In this document: piece by piece, positions 26,372 to 40,159 of the stretch
Layout: every line of letters begins with the position of its first letter
Position numbering within the stretch: position 1 is the first letter of the stretch
Origin: Streptomyces lavendofoliae
GTDB lineage: Bacteria; Actinomycetota; Actinomycetes; Streptomycetales; Streptomycetaceae
Direction of reading: 5' to 3'
Assembly (NCBI RefSeq): GCF_014649735.1
Contig: NZ_BMTP01000005.1
Span: 1-64,000 of the forward strand
Length of the DNA stretch: 64,000 nucleotides
Program-made: the position numbers and the translations under genes
Notes under the pieces: model-generated
Seen by the model: only the letters and a program-made list of their open reading frames with translations
Told to the model about the DNA's origin: nothing
Database searches by the model: none

Positions 26372-26806
26372 ATGCCTCCCAAGAAGAAGAAGGTCACGGG
26401 GCTTATCAAGCTCCAGATCCAGGCCGGCGCGGCCAACCCGGCTCCGCCGGTCGGCCCCGCCCTGGGTCAGCACGGCGTCAACATCATGGAGTTCTGCAAG
26501 GCCTACAACGCCGCGACCGAGTCGCAGCGTGGCATGGTCGTGCCGGTGGAGATCACGGTCTACGAGGACCGTTCCTTCACCTTCATCACCAAGACTCCGC
26601 CGGCCGCCAAGCTGATCCTCAAGGCCGCGGGTGTGGACAAGGGCTCCGGCGAGCCGCACAAGACCAAGGTCGCGAAGCTCACCAGCGCCCAGGTCCGCGA
26701 GATCGCCTCGGTCAAGCTGCCCGACCTGAACGCCAACGACCTGGACGCCGCCGAGAAGATCATCGCCGGCACCGCCCGTTCCATGGGCATCACGGTCGAG
26801 GGCTGA
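26372..26806 (+). CDS. rplK: 50S ribosomal protein L11
   Basis: 144 residues, ATG preceded by GGAGAG. The N-terminal domain contains the proline-rich helix [18 protein letters not shown], the target region for thiostrepton-type drugs. The C-terminal domain binds 23S rRNA of the GTPase centre. No substitution is obvious in the proline-rich helix. Paired with rplA in the usual rplK-rplA order. Confidence 0.97.
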
Positions 26807-26887
26807 GCAGCCCCCCGTCCGACCTGTGGGAGGGCCACGCGCTGGCCCGGACCACAACTCCACACCTGAACCACACCAGGAGAAGCA

Positions 26888-27616
26888 GTGAAGCGCAGCA
26901 AGGCACTCCGCGGCGCGGACGCCAAGGTCGACCGGGAGCGTAACTACGCCCCCCTCGAGGCCGTCCGTCTCGCCAAGGACACCGCCGCCACCAAGTTCGA
27001 CGGCACCGTCGAGGTCGCCTTCCGCCTGGGCGTAGACCCGCGCAAGGCCGACCAGATGGTCCGTGGCACCGTGAACCTTCCGCACGGCACCGGTAAGACC
27101 GCCCGGGTCCTGGTCTTCGCGACCGGTGACCGTGCTGCGGCCGCGGAAGCCGCGGGCGCCGACATCGTCGGCTCCGACGAACTGATCGACGAGATCTCCA
27201 AGGGCAACCGCCTGAACGAGTTCGACGCGGTCGTCGCCACCCCGGACCTCATGGGCAAGGTCGGCCGTCTCGGCCGCGTCCTCGGCCCGCGTGGTCTGAT
27301 GCCGAACCCGAAGACCGGCACCGTCACCATGGATGTCGCGAAGGCCGTCAACGAAATCAAGGGCGGCAAGATCGAGTTCCGCGTCGACAAGCACTCGAAC
27401 CTGCACTTCATCATCGGCAAGGTTTCCTTCGACGAGACGAAGCTGGTCGAGAACTACGCGGCGGCGCTGGAGGAGATCCTCCGTCTGAAGCCGTCCGCCG
27501 CCAAGGGCCGCTACATCAAGAAGGCGACCCTCAGCACCACGATGGGCCCCGGCATCCCGCTGGACTCCAACCGCACCCGCAACCTCCTCGTCGAGGAGGA
27601 CCCGGCCGCCGTCTGA
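26888..27616 (+). CDS. rplA: 50S ribosomal protein L1
   Basis: 242 residues, GTG start with CAGGAG upstream. L1 forms the mobile stalk near the E site. The family signature [24 protein letters not shown] is present as consecutive segments, and the RNA-binding end reads [11 protein letters not shown]. In many bacteria L1 represses its own operon through the leader; no matching site was identified here. Confidence 0.97.
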   Translation: MKRSKALRGADAKVDRERNYAPLEAVRLAKDTAATKFDGTVEVAFRLGVDPRKADQMVRGTVNLPHGTGKTARVLVFATGDRAAAAEAAGADIVGSDELIDEISKGNRLNEFDAVVATPDLMGKVGRLGRVLGPRGLMPNPKTGTVTMDVAKAVNEIKGGKIEFRVDKHSNLHFIIGKVSFDETKLVENYAAALEEILRLKPSAAKGRYIKKATLSTTMGPGIPLDSNRTRNLLVEEDPAAV

Positions 27617-27648
27617 TCGTGACGGCAGTCGCGGGTCTCGCGCGCTGA

Positions 27649-27695
27649 AGCCGGCCCCCGCGGTTCTCCGGAACCGCGGGGGCCGGCTTGTTTTT
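27649..27695 (+). terminator. Strong intrinsic terminator after rplA
   Basis: A long near-perfect hairpin from 27649 to 27689 (AGCCGGCCCCCGCGGTT and its complement around CTCC), followed by GTTTTT. Confidence 0.93.
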
Positions 27696-27785
27696 CCGGA
27701 CCGGTTGTTCCGGGGACGGTGTCAGAGGGCTGCGTTAGGGTTTTTTCCTGTCGTAGGGGAGAACACAGGGGTGGGGGACGTACGC

Positions 27786-28733
27786 ATGTCCGTAGCGAAG
27801 CGTGTGGGGATCATGGCGGTCGCGGCGACGGTTCTCGTCGGCGCAGCCGGCTGTCAGGACGGCGACACGGAGGGCAAGAAGACCGCGGGGGCGCCCCGGC
27901 TGCAGAACCGGGACGCGGTGACCGAGGTCGTCCAGGCCGCGTACCGGAAGACGGCGGAGGCCAGGACGGCCAGGGTCCGCATGACGGTGGAGATGTCCGG
28001 GTCGGCCCAGGCGGCGGGCACCATGGAGATGTCGGGCGTCATGGGGTGGGACCCCACGCTCATGGACATGACCATGAAGATGCCGAAGGGCATGGCGGGC
28101 GCCGGGGCGGACATGCCCGGGCAGATCCGTATGAGGTGGCTCGACGACGCCATGTACATGGATCTGGGCGCCAAGGCCGCCCAGGAGATGGACGGCAAGC
28201 GCTGGATGAAGATGGACCTCGGCGCGCTGGCCGAGGCGTCCGGCGACAAGCAGCTCCAGAAGCAGATGACACGCGGCCTGGAGGACATGAACCAGTCCCC
28301 GGCCCAGCAGCTCGCCCTGCTCCTCGACTCGCCGAACCTCAAGCACGTCGGCCCCGAGAAGGTCGGCGGTGTGGAGGCCCAGCACTACAAGGGCACCCTG
28401 ACCTTCCAGGACATGGTGAAGTCCGACAAGTCTCTGGAGGTGCTCACGGAGAAGGAGCGCCAGGAGCTGGTCGACCGGGCCGAGAAGTCGGGCATCAAGG
28501 GCTACGACACCGAGGTCTGGGTCGACGGGGACGGCTTCCCGGTGAAGATGGACCTCGGCATGACCATGCCGCAGGGCACGGTCGAGATCACCGCCAATTA
28601 CTCCGACTACGGAGTCAAGGCCGCCGTGGTGGCGCCGCCGGCCGCCGAGACGTTCGACTTCATGAAGCTGATGGAGCAGCTCGGCGCGGCCGGCGCGGGC
28701 CCGGGTGCCGACGGCCCCGGAAACGGCGTCTGA
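27786..28733 (+). CDS. Putative lipoprotein (LolA-like fold possible)
   Basis: 315 residues from the ATG at 27786. The GTG at 27771 is an alternative start. The signal peptide MSVAKRVGIMAVAATVLVGA runs into AGCQDGD, a loose lipobox with the cysteine at residue 22. The mature part has Met-rich alternating strands (TMEMSG, DMTMKMPKGM, MRWLDDAMYMDLG) and a C-terminal YDTEVWVDGDGFPVKMDLGM. This pattern resembles LppX/LolA-like beta sandwiches that bind lipids; that is an inference. A lipoprotein gene occupies the same position in S. coelicolor. It has its own position between two terminator-bounded ribosomal operons. Confidence 0.8.
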   Translation: MSVAKRVGIMAVAATVLVGAAGCQDGDTEGKKTAGAPRLQNRDAVTEVVQAAYRKTAEARTARVRMTVEMSGSAQAAGTMEMSGVMGWDPTLMDMTMKMPKGMAGAGADMPGQIRMRWLDDAMYMDLGAKAAQEMDGKRWMKMDLGALAEASGDKQLQKQMTRGLEDMNQSPAQQLALLLDSPNLKHVGPEKVGGVEAQHYKGTLTFQDMVKSDKSLEVLTEKERQELVDRAEKSGIKGYDTEVWVDGDGFPVKMDLGMTMPQGTVEITANYSDYGVKAAVVAPPAAETFDFMKLMEQLGAAGAGPGADGPGNGV

Positions 28734-29205
28734 CCCACGGCCCGCTCCCCGTCCCCTCACCGGGGGCGGGGAAGGCGCCCTGCGGGACGCGGACGGCGGC
28801 CCCCTGTCCCTGGCGGGCGCGGCGGCCCGGTGGGCGCCCGGCTGCGGGACGGCTCCGCCGGCCTGGCCGGCTCGAACCACGCGACGGCCGACAAGCCTCC
28901 GGGTGGGTGCCCCGCCCGGCCGGAGGTCGACCCGTACGGCGGGGTGGCCTCCGGCTTCGGGCGACGCCCCGGCCGGCGGGCTTCCGGTGCGGACCCCGTC
29001 CCGGGGACCCTCGCTCCGCCGGCCCTCGCTCGCCAGGTCGGCCATCCGCCCCGCGGGTGGGGCCGCGCGGGGCGGGGCGCCGGGGAGCCGGCTCGCTCCG
29101 GCGGCGCGGCGCGGCTCGGCCCCGTGGGCCCGGGGGCTCGGGGACTCCGGGGGCGCGACCACGGGCGTCGGCGGGAGCGGCGAAGGATCACCCGAGTGGG
29201 CCGAT
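28734..29205. other. Gene-free GC-rich interval before the rplJ promoter
   Basis: About 470 bases. A C4-G5 hairpin at about 28748-28770 may end the lipoprotein transcript. Open frames across the rest have no start site, family similarity or sensible composition. I see nothing else in it. Confidence 0.5.
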
Positions 29206-29235
29206 TTGCCTGACCTCGGGCCCGTCCCGTACGCT
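29206..29235 (+). promoter_or_regulatory. rplJ promoter
   Basis: TTGCCT at 29206-29211 and TACGCT at 29230-29235, spacer 18. The -10 is identical to that of the rpsL promoter in this window. Start of transcription expected near 29242. Confidence 0.65.
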
Positions 29236-29241
29236 TCCACA

Positions 29242-29468
29242 GAAGCCAAAGACCGCTGGTCGTTGCTGCGCTCGTCAGAGTCGCGGCGGCCGAAGGATCC
29301 GCTAGCTGCGGACGACCCGCGCAGGTGACTGTGGATGAACTCCTGGATGCGCCCTGAGCGCAGCCGGTCGAGTCACGCCCCGTGCGCCTGCGCCGGGGCG
29401 TTTCGTTTTGCCCAGTCTCCTTCCTTCAGCCCACGCGGTCCGAATCACCCGGAAGGAGGCCGAGGCTC
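29242..29468 (+). ncRNA. rplJ leader (L10-type autoregulatory leader) with attenuator-like hairpin
   Basis: The transcript has a leader of about 225 bases. Ribosomal protein L10 leaders upstream of rplJL bind the L10-(L12) complex in many bacteria, and the position fits. Near its end, ACGCCCCG at 29375-29382 pairs with CGGGGCGT at 29394-29401 and is followed by TTCGTTTT. This is an intrinsic-terminator shape located before the gene, so premature termination is a plausible control step. I matched position and the hairpin, not a covariance model. Confidence 0.55.
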
Positions 29469-29999
29469 ATGGCGAGGCCCGACAAGTCTGCTGCGGTTGC
29501 CGAGCTGACGGACAAGTTCCGCAGCTCGAACGCCGCCGTGCTGACCGAGTACCGCGGTCTCACCGTGGCACAGCTCAAGCAGCTGCGCCGTTCGCTCGGT
29601 GAGAACGCCCAGTACGCCGTGGTGAAGAACACGCTGACCAAGATTGCGGCCAACGAGGCCGGGATCACTTCGCTCGACGACCAGTTCGCTGGTCCGACGG
29701 CGGTTGCCTTCATCACCGGTGACCCGGTGATGTCGGCGAAGGGTCTTCGTGACTTCGCCAAGGACAACCCCAACCTGATCATCAAGGGCGGTGTCCTTGA
29801 CGGTAAGGCGCTGTCCGCCGATGAGATCAAGAAGCTCGCGGACCTCGAGTCCCGCGAGGTTCTGCTCGCCAAGCTGGCGGGCGCCATGAAGGGCAAGCAG
29901 TCCCAGGCTGCCGCGCTCTTCCAGGCGCTTCCCTCGAAGCTCGTCCGCACCGTGGACGCGCTCCGTGCCAAGCAGGCCGAGCAGGGCGGTGCCGAGTAA
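29469..29999 (+). CDS. rplJ: 50S ribosomal protein L10
   Basis: 176 residues from the ATG at 29469, preceded by GGAAGGAGG. The N-terminal RNA-binding globule is recognised from [20 protein letters not shown] and [10 protein letters not shown]. The C-terminal helix that carries L12 dimers is [17 protein letters not shown]. Coupled with rplL 115 bases downstream. Confidence 0.97.
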   Translation: MARPDKSAAVAELTDKFRSSNAAVLTEYRGLTVAQLKQLRRSLGENAQYAVVKNTLTKIAANEAGITSLDDQFAGPTAVAFITGDPVMSAKGLRDFAKDNPNLIIKGGVLDGKALSADEIKKLADLESREVLLAKLAGAMKGKQSQAAALFQALPSKLVRTVDALRAKQAEQGGAE

Positions 30000-30113
30000 T
30001 TCGGCTCGCGCATTGATCGTGGCCCCCTAGGGGCGACGGTCGCAGCGGGCCCAACGTACGCCCGCCTCACATGTACACCCGGCACCAGCCGAATTAGTGG
30101 AAGGACCGCCATC

Positions 30114-30497
30114 ATGGCGAAGCTGTCTCAGGAAGACCTGCTCGCGCAGTTCGAGGAGATGACCCTCATCGAGCTCGCCGCGTTCGTTTCGGCGTTCGAG
30201 GAGAAGTTCGACGTCACCGCCGCCGCTCCGGTCGCCGTCGCCGCCGCCGGTGCCCCGGGCGCCCCGGCCGAGGCCGCCGAGGAGCAGGACGAGTTCGACG
30301 TCATCCTCACCGGCGCCGGCGAGAAGAAGATCCAGGTCATCAAGGTCGTGCGTGAGCTGACCTCCCTGGGCCTGAAGGAGGCCAAGGACCTCGTCGACGG
30401 CACCCCGAAGCCGGTCCTCGAGAAGGTCGCCAAGGACGCCGCGGAGAAGGCTGCCGAGTCCCTCAAGGCCGCCGGCGCCTCCGTCGAGGTCAAGTAA
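30114..30497 (+). CDS. rplL: 50S ribosomal protein L7/L12
   Basis: 127 residues. N-terminal dimerisation helix ([21 protein letters not shown]), Ala/Pro-rich hinge (residues about 40-60), and C-terminal factor-binding domain with [13 protein letters not shown] and [16 protein letters not shown]. The stalk protein for elongation factor recruitment. Confidence 0.97.
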   Translation: MAKLSQEDLLAQFEEMTLIELAAFVSAFEEKFDVTAAAPVAVAAAGAPGAPAEAAEEQDEFDVILTGAGEKKIQVIKVVRELTSLGLKEAKDLVDGTPKPVLEKVAKDAAEKAAESLKAAGASVEVK

Positions 30498-30545
30498 CAC
30501 CTCGCGAGTCTCCTGACTCGCTCAGCGCCCCTCAGGGGCGTTCAG

Positions 30546-30577
30546 AAGGGCGATCACCCATCCGGGTGGTCGCCCTT
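30546..30577 (+). terminator. Terminator-like hairpin after rplL
   Basis: AAGGGCGATCACCCA (30546-30560) pairs almost fully with TGGTCGCCCTT (30567-30577) and inner bases, followed by CGG. It lacks a U tract, so read-through into rpoB is possible. Confidence 0.6.
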
Positions 30578-30827
30578 CGGCGTTGCCGGAACGCCTGCCT
30601 TGCGCTGAGCGCAGCGCGGAGTATGGTGATCTTCGCCGTGCGCCCCTCCGGGCCCCACTCGGCTGGGGGCCTTGACGAACCGCACGCCGCGCGCAATTCT
30701 CAGGACGCGCCGTCACACGATCCGGATCCGAGGCATGGATCGACGGCCGAACGGGCAGTATCGATGTGCGCCAACGGCGCGAGGTGCCGCGGAGTTGAGA
30801 ACAACGAGGGTCGCGAATTACCCGCCC
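30578..30827. other. Interval between rplL terminator and rpoB promoter
   Basis: About 250 bases in which I see no supported gene. It is less GC-rich than its surroundings around 30740-30820, which fits a promoter-bearing region. Confidence 0.45.
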
Positions 30828-30856
30828 TGGACATCAGTGGGCCAAGTGGCTACACT
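30828..30856 (+). promoter_or_regulatory. rpoB promoter
   Basis: TGGACA at 30828-30833 and TACACT at 30851-30856 with a 17-base spacer, a near-consensus principal-sigma promoter. It gives a 5' leader of about 175 bases before the TTG start of rpoB. Confidence 0.72.
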
Positions 30857-31035
30857 GACCCTTTGCGCTGCCTGTTAGCTGCCCCCTGCCCGTCACCAGG
30901 GGCATACCCTCGCAAGAGCACAGTTGACCGACTCTCCTGACCTGGCCTTTTGGCCGACATCGGGAAGTCTGTCTCCGTGTCCGGCGTGGGACCGGTACGC
31001 GCGTAGTGAGTCCGAGCCCTCGGAAGGACCCCCTC

Positions 31036-34000
31036 TTGGCCGCCTCGCGCAACGCCTCGACCGCGAATACGAACAACGGCGCAAGCACCGCCCCGCTGCG
31101 CATCTCCTTTGCAAAGATCAAGGAGCCCCTCGAGGTTCCGAACCTCCTCGCGCTGCAGACCGAGAGCTTTGACTGGCTGCTCGGCAACGCCGCGTGGAAG
31201 GCTCGTGTCGAGGCGGCTCTGGAGTCCGGACAGGACGTTCCCACCAAGTCCGGTCTGGAGGAGATCTTCGAGGAGATCTCGCCGATCGAGGACTTCTCCG
31301 GGTCGATGTCGCTGACTTTCCGCGACCACCGCTTCGAGCCCCCCAAGAACTCGATCGACGAGTGCAAGGAGCGCGACTTCACGTACGCCGCGCCGCTCTT
31401 CGTCACGGCCGAGTTCACCAACAACGAGACCGGCGAGATCAAGTCCCAGACGGTCTTCATGGGCGACTTCCCGCTCATGACCAACAAGGGCACCTTCGTC
31501 ATCAACGGCACCGAGCGTGTCGTGGTGTCGCAGCTCGTCCGCTCGCCGGGTGTGTACTTCGACTCCTCCATCGACAAGACGTCCGACAAGGACATCTTCT
31601 CCGCCAAGATCATCCCGTCCCGGGGTGCCTGGCTGGAGATGGAGATCGACAAGCGCGACATGGTCGGTGTCCGCATCGACCGCAAGCGCAAGCAGTCCGT
31701 CACCGTCCTCCTCAAGGCGCTCGGCTGGACCACCGAGCAGATCCTCCAGGAGTTCGGCGAGTACGAGTCCATGCGCGCCACCCTGGAGAAGGACCACACC
31801 CAGGGCCAGGACGACGCGCTGCTCGACATCTACCGCAAGCTGCGTCCGGGCGAGCCGCCGACGCGCGAGGCCGCTCAGACGCTGCTCGAGAACCTCTACT
31901 TCAACCCCAAGCGCTACGACCTCGCCAAGGTCGGCCGCTACAAGGTGAACAAGAAGCTCGGCGCCGACGAGCCGCTGGACGCCGGTGTGCTCACCACCGA
32001 CGACATCATCGCCACGATCAAGTACCTGGTGAAGCTCCACGCGGGCGAGACCGAGACGGTCGGCGAGAACGGCACGCAGATCGTCGTCGAGACCGACGAC
32101 ATCGACCACTTCGGCAACCGTCGTCTGCGCAACGTCGGCGAGCTCATCCAGAACCAGGTCCGCACGGGTCTGGCTCGTATGGAGCGCGTCGTGCGCGAGC
32201 GGATGACGACCCAGGACGTCGAGGCGATCACGCCGCAGACCCTGATCAACATCCGGCCGGTCGTCGCCTCCATCAAGGAGTTCTTCGGCACCAGCCAGCT
32301 GTCGCAGTTCATGGACCAGAACAACCCGCTGTCCGGGCTGACGCACAAGCGTCGTCTGTCCGCGCTCGGCCCGGGTGGTCTGTCCCGTGAGCGGGCCGGC
32401 TTCGAGGTCCGTGACGTGCACCCGTCCCACTACGGACGCATGTGCCCGATCGAGACGCCCGAAGGCCCGAACATCGGTCTGATCGGTTCGCTCGCCTCGT
32501 ACGGACGCGTCAACGCGTTCGGTTTCGTCGAGACGCCGTACCGCAAGGTCGTCGAGGGCCAGGTGACCGACGAGGTCGACTACCTGACCGCCGACGAGGA
32601 GGACCGCTTCGTCATCGCCCAGGCCAACGCGCCGCTGACCGACGAGCTCCGGTTCGCCGAGGCCCGCGTGCTGGTCCGCCGCCGTGGTGGCGAGGTCGAC
32701 TACGTCGCGCCCGACGACGTGGACTACATGGACGTCTCGCCGCGCCAGATGGTGTCGGTCGCGACCGCCATGATCCCGTTCCTCGAGCACGACGACGCCA
32801 ACCGTGCCCTCATGGGCGCGAACATGATGCGCCAGGCCGTTCCGCTCATCAAGGCGGAGGCGCCGCTGGTCGGCACCGGCATGGAGTACCGCTGTGCCAC
32901 CGACGCCGGCGACGTCATCAAGGCGGAGAAGGACGGTGTGATCCAGGAGGTCTCGGCCGACTACATCACCGTCGCCAACGACGACGGCACGTACACCACG
33001 TACCGCGTCGCCAAGTTCTCCCGCTCCAACCAGGGCACCTCGGTCAACCAGAAGGTCGTCGTCTCCGAGGGCGACCGGGTGATCGAGGGCCAGGTCCTCG
33101 CCGACGGCCCCGCCACCGAGAACGGTGAGATGGCGCTCGGCAAGAACCTGCTGGTCGCGTTCATGCCGTGGGAGGGTCACAACTACGAGGACGCGATCAT
33201 CCTGTCGCAGCGCCTCGTGCAGGACGACGTCCTCTCCTCGATCCACATCGAGGAGCACGAGGTCGACGCCCGTGACACCAAGCTCGGCCCGGAGGAGATC
33301 ACCCGGGACATCCCGAACGTCTCCGAGGAGGTCCTCGCCGACCTCGACGAGCGCGGCATCATCCGTATCGGTGCCGAGGTCGTCGCCGGCGACATCCTCG
33401 TCGGCAAGGTCACGCCCAAGGGCGAAACCGAGCTGACGCCGGAGGAGCGCCTGCTCCGCGCGATCTTCGGTGAGAAGGCCCGTGAGGTCCGTGACACCTC
33501 GCTGAAGGTGCCGCACGGCGAGACCGGCAAGGTCATCGGCGTCCGCGTCTTCGACCGCGAGGAGGGCGACGAGCTTCCCCCCGGTGTGAACCAGCTGGTG
33601 CGCGTGTACGTCGCGCAGAAGCGCAAGATCACCGACGGTGACAAGCTCGCCGGCCGCCACGGCAACAAGGGCGTCATCTCCAAGATCCTGCCGATCGAGG
33701 ACATGCCGTTCCTGGAGGACGGCACCCCGGTCGACATCATCCTCAACCCGCTGGGTGTCCCGTCCCGAATGAACCCGGGACAGGTCCTGGAGATCCACCT
33801 CGGCTGGCTCGCCAGCCGCGGCTGGGACGTCTCCGGCCTCGCGGACGAGTGGGCGCAGCGCCTCCAGGCGATCGGCGCCGACAAGGTGGAGCCCGGCACC
33901 AACGTCGCCACCCCCGTCTTCGACGGTGCGCGTGAGGACGAGCTGGCCGGTCTGCTCCAGCACACCATCCCGAACCGCGACGGCGACCGGATGGTGCTGC

Positions 34001-34521
34001 CCACCGGCAAGGCCCGGCTGTTCGACGGCCGCTCCGGTGAGCCGTTCCCGGACCCGATCTCGGTCGGGTACATGTACATCCTCAAGCTCCACCACCTGGT
34101 CGACGACAAGCTGCACGCGCGTTCGACCGGTCCGTACTCGATGATCACCCAGCAGCCGCTGGGTGGTAAGGCTCAGTTCGGTGGCCAGCGCTTCGGTGAG
34201 ATGGAGGTGTGGGCGCTGGAGGCTTACGGCGCCGCCTACGCCCTCCAGGAGCTGCTGACCATCAAGTCCGACGACGTCACCGGCCGCGTGAAGGTCTACG
34301 AGGCCATCGTCAAGGGCGAGAACATCCCCGAGCCCGGCATCCCCGAGTCCTTCAAGGTGCTCATCAAGGAGATGCAGTCCCTGTGCCTCAACGTGGAGGT
34401 GCTGTCCTCGGACGGCATGTCCATCGAGATGCGCGACACCGACGAGGACGTCTTCCGCGCTGCGGAAGAGCTCGGTATCGACCTGTCCCGGCGCGAGCCG
34501 AGCAGCGTCGAAGAGGTCTGA
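31036..34521 (+). CDS. rpoB: DNA-directed RNA polymerase subunit beta
   Basis: 1161 residues from a TTG at 31036, preceded by GGAAGGA; this matches the length and start ([13 protein letters not shown]) I recall for S. coelicolor. It forms one pincer of the polymerase and the rifampicin pocket. The rifampicin region reads [29 protein letters not shown], given here as continuous family sequence in segments: the Ser, Gln, Asp, His, Arg and Ser contacts are all wild type. C-terminal [18 protein letters not shown] contacts beta prime. Followed by rpoC after 129 bases. Confidence 0.97.
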   Translation: MAASRNASTANTNNGASTAPLRISFAKIKEPLEVPNLLALQTESFDWLLGNAAWKARVEAALESGQDVPTKSGLEEIFEEISPIEDFSGSMSLTFRDHRFEPPKNSIDECKERDFTYAAPLFVTAEFTNNETGEIKSQTVFMGDFPLMTNKGTFVINGTERVVVSQLVRSPGVYFDSSIDKTSDKDIFSAKIIPSRGAWLEMEIDKRDMVGVRIDRKRKQSVTVLLKALGWTTEQILQEFGEYESMRATLEKDHTQGQDDALLDIYRKLRPGEPPTREAAQTLLENLYFNPKRYDLAKVGRYKVNKKLGADEPLDAGVLTTDDIIATIKYLVKLHAGETETVGENGTQIVVETDDIDHFGNRRLRNVGELIQNQVRTGLARMERVVRERMTTQDVEAITPQTLINIRPVVASIKEFFGTSQLSQFMDQNNPLSGLTHKRRLSALGPGGLSRERAGFEVRDVHPSHYGRMCPIETPEGPNIGLIGSLASYGRVNAFGFVETPYRKVVEGQVTDEVDYLTADEEDRFVIAQANAPLTDELRFAEARVLVRRRGGEVDYVAPDDVDYMDVSPRQMVSVATAMIPFLEHDDANRALMGANMMRQAVPLIKAEAPLVGTGMEYRCATDAGDVIKAEKDGVIQEVSADYITVANDDGTYTTYRVAKFSRSNQGTSVNQKVVVSEGDRVIEGQVLADGPATENGEMALGKNLLVAFMPWEGHNYEDAIILSQRLVQDDVLSSIHIEEHEVDARDTKLGPEEITRDIPNVSEEVLADLDERGIIRIGAEVVAGDILVGKVTPKGETELTPEERLLRAIFGEKAREVRDTSLKVPHGETGKVIGVRVFDREEGDELPPGVNQLVRVYVAQKRKITDGDKLAGRHGNKGVISKILPIEDMPFLEDGTPVDIILNPLGVPSRMNPGQVLEIHLGWLASRGWDVSGLADEWAQRLQAIGADKVEPGTNVATPVFDGAREDELAGLLQHTIPNRDGDRMVLPTGKARLFDGRSGEPFPDPISVGYMYILKLHHLVDDKLHARSTGPYSMITQQPLGGKAQFGGQRFGEMEVWALEAYGAAYALQELLTIKSDDVTGRVKVYEAIVKGENIPEPGIPESFKVLIKEMQSLCLNVEVLSSDGMSIEMRDTDEDVFRAAEELGIDLSRREPSSVEEV

Positions 34522-34530
34522 CGGGTCTGG

Positions 34531-34555
34531 CCGGGGCCTCCTCGTGAGGCCCCGG
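34531..34555 (+). terminator. Hairpin in the rpoB-rpoC gap
   Basis: Perfect ten-base arms CCGGGGCCTC and GAGGCCCCGG with a five-base loop, nine bases after the rpoB stop and without a U tract. More likely a processing or stabilising element than a full terminator. Confidence 0.5.
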
Positions 34556-34650
34556 GCCCTCCCCCCGGACCCTCCCCCTACGCCCTGGCGGGCGTGGGGG
34601 GCCCATCAGACCATGATTGAGACTCAAACCCTGAGAGGGATTGACGCATA

Positions 34651-38565
<3,915 letters not shown>

Positions 38566-38587
38566 GCGAGTCGCTTGATCGACCGGA

Positions 38588-38623
38588 GGGCGGTCACCCC
38601 GTTGCGAGACGGGGTGACCGCCC
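38588..38623. terminator. Bidirectional terminator at the rpoC/tail-locus boundary
   Basis: GGGCGGTCACCCCGT (38588-38602) and ACGGGGTGACCGCCC (38609-38623) are perfect complements around a six-base loop. It separates rpoC from the convergent phage-derived operon. Confidence 0.88.
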
Positions 38624-38633
38624 TTCGGGCTTC

Positions 38634-38897
38634 CTACCGGCCGACCGCCTGCCAGAGGGCGAGGGTGAAGCCGGCGCCGGAGGTGAGCGCCATGACGCTG
38701 GCGACCGGCCAGCGGCTGCGCTCCAGCGCGTCGAGCCGCGCCTCGTGGTCGGCGAGCTGCTTGTCCGTCTGGTCACTGCGCTGGACGAGCAGCGCGAGCG
38801 AGCCGTCGGCCCGGGCGAACCCGGCTTCCAGCGTGCCGCGCAGCCGCTCCAGTTCCAGGGCGACGGTGACCGGGTCGTTCCGCTCAGTCTCGGTCAT
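38634..38897 (-). CDS. Small coiled-coil membrane protein of the lysis cassette
   Basis: 87 residues from the ATG at 38897, overlapping the holin gene by 14 bases. Residues about 10-60 form a charged heptad-like helix (LELERLRGTLEAGFARADG, DKQLADHEARLDALERSRW), followed by one hydrophobic segment (VASVMALTSGAGFTLALW). A helix plus C-terminal membrane anchor next to a holin resembles XhlA-type or other accessory lysis proteins. Assignment rests on context and topology. Confidence 0.65.
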   Translation of the reverse strand: MTETERNDPVTVALELERLRGTLEAGFARADGSLALLVQRSDQTDKQLADHEARLDALERSRWPVASVMALTSGAGFTLALWQAVGR

Positions 38898-39120
38898 CGG
38901 CGGCCCCCGGTGACGCGGTGCCGAGCCAGGGCGGCAGCAGGTTCTGTACGGCCTCCAGGGCCATGATCCGCGCGAGCGCGCCGGCGACGGCCAGCGCCCC
39001 GGCGACCCAGGGGAGGGTGGCCGGGACACCGGACGCGTCCACGATGGCGGGGAGCACGACGGCGATGCCGACGGCGGACTGGAGGATGGTGCGGGCCGTG
39101 CGCTTGGCGGCGTCGGTCAT
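38884..39120 (-). CDS. Putative holin
   Basis: 78 residues. Two hydrophobic segments (TILQSAVGIAVVLPAIVDAS and LPWVAGALAVAGALARIMAL) are separated by a short turn, with a charged C-terminus, as in small actinophage holins. It lies 13 bases downstream of the endolysin gene. Holins open the membrane at a set time so that the endolysin reaches the wall. Confidence 0.75.
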   Translation of the reverse strand: MTDAAKRTARTILQSAVGIAVVLPAIVDASGVPATLPWVAGALAVAGALARIMALEAVQNLLPPWLGTASPGAADDRD

Positions 39121-39133
39121 GATCGGTGACTCC

Positions 39134-40039
39134 TCAGCGGGTGTACGGGACCTTCAGGGCGTTCCAGGAGGCGCGGCCCGGCACGCCGTCCGCGTCGGAG
39201 CCGGAGAAGCCGAGCTTGCGCTGCCAGCGGGCGTAGCCGCGCCGGTCGGCGTCGGACCAGCGCGGCCCGGGGCCGACGGCGTACTCCCCGCAGCCCTCGG
39301 CGACCAGGCGGCGGCCCATGGCGGTGATGACCGGGGAACTGGTGGCGGAGGTGAAGAACGAGGCGCCGGGGAAGGGCTGGAGGCGCGGCGGCCCGGGGGC
39401 GGCCGGCCCGCCGGACCCCGGGCGGCCGGGGGTACCGGACCCGGCGGCGGACCGCAGGCGGGAGCCGATCCTGCCGCGCAGCGCCCGCATCCCGAAGCCG
39501 CGCGGGTCGGTCTTGGTGGCCGTCCACTCCTTGTGGCCGATCACCGAGGCGGCAGACCACCCGTGCGCCCGGCACAGCGCGGCGCAGGCGCGCTCGATGG
39601 CGTCGAGCTGGGCGGCGGGCCACGGATCCCTGCCGTCGCCGAGGTTGACGCACTCGAACCCGTAGAAGTGGGCGTTGCCGTCGGTGTCCTGCCGGTCCGG
39701 CGCGGGCGGGGCGCTCTCGGCGACCACCGCGCGCAGGACGTCGCCGTCGCCGGCTCCGGCGTGGTTGGCGCGGCCGTTGGCGATGAGGTGGACGGTGCCG
39801 GTCTTGTCGATGACGCCCTGGCACAGCGGGCCGGGCAGGGCGGCGTACCCGTCGCGGCACAGCGCGACGGAGGCGGCGGAGCCGCTGGAGACGGTGTGGT
39901 GGACGATCACGCCGTGCAGCGGGCCCCAGGCGCCCTTGTGGTTGCGGTTGCGGGTGCGCCAGCCCGGGTGCTCGACGACGCGGACGCCCTCGGCGCGCAG
40001 GGCGGCCAGGAGCCGGTCGGGGGAGAGGGGAGCTGCCAT
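39134..40039 (-). CDS. Endolysin: N-acetylmuramoyl-L-alanine amidase with C-terminal peptidoglycan-binding domain
   Basis: 301 residues, no signal peptide. Amidase_2 fold: GVIVHHTVSSG provides the first zinc histidine, NGRANHAG the second region, and VIGHKEWTATKTDPRGF the final zinc ligand and catalytic Lys. After a Gly/Pro linker (about residues 196-220), the last 75 residues end in YARWQRKLGFSGSDADGVPG and SWNALKVP, a peptidoglycan-binding repeat. Absence of a signal sequence and the adjacent holin fit phage-type export. Confidence 0.9.
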   Translation of the reverse strand: MAAPLSPDRLLAALRAEGVRVVEHPGWRTRNRNHKGAWGPLHGVIVHHTVSSGSAASVALCRDGYAALPGPLCQGVIDKTGTVHLIANGRANHAGAGDGDVLRAVVAESAPPAPDRQDTDGNAHFYGFECVNLGDGRDPWPAAQLDAIERACAALCRAHGWSAASVIGHKEWTATKTDPRGFGMRALRGRIGSRLRSAAGSGTPGRPGSGGPAAPGPPRLQPFPGASFFTSATSSPVITAMGRRLVAEGCGEYAVGPGPRWSDADRRGYARWQRKLGFSGSDADGVPGRASWNALKVPYTR

Positions 40040-40071
40040 TCGGTGGGCCTCCTCGTCGTGGGGGCGGGAAA

Positions 40072-40116
40072 GGGCCCGGCCCGCCGCGCCGGGGGAGGGC
40101 GGGGCGGGCCGGGCCC
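40072..40116 (-). terminator. Hairpin between fibre and endolysin genes
   Basis: Fourteen-base perfect arms at 40072-40085 and 40103-40116, loop 17. It separates the structural tail genes from the lysis cassette; no U tract. Confidence 0.55.
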
Positions 40117-40159
40117 GGGGAAGGGGCGGGACGCGTGGGGGCGCGCCCGGCCCGTGGTC

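Noticed and set aside
28705..29328. 207-codon plus-strand frame after the lipoprotein gene
   Set aside because: It runs through the rplJ promoter and leader, is low in sensible composition, and has no ribosome site.
30850..34116. 1088-codon open frame antisense to rpoB (and similar long ones antisense to rpoC at 34624-38211 and to fusA at 54285-56477)
   Set aside because: High third-position GC keeps the antisense frames open. No ribosome sites, and composition is unlike protein families; the sense genes are certain.
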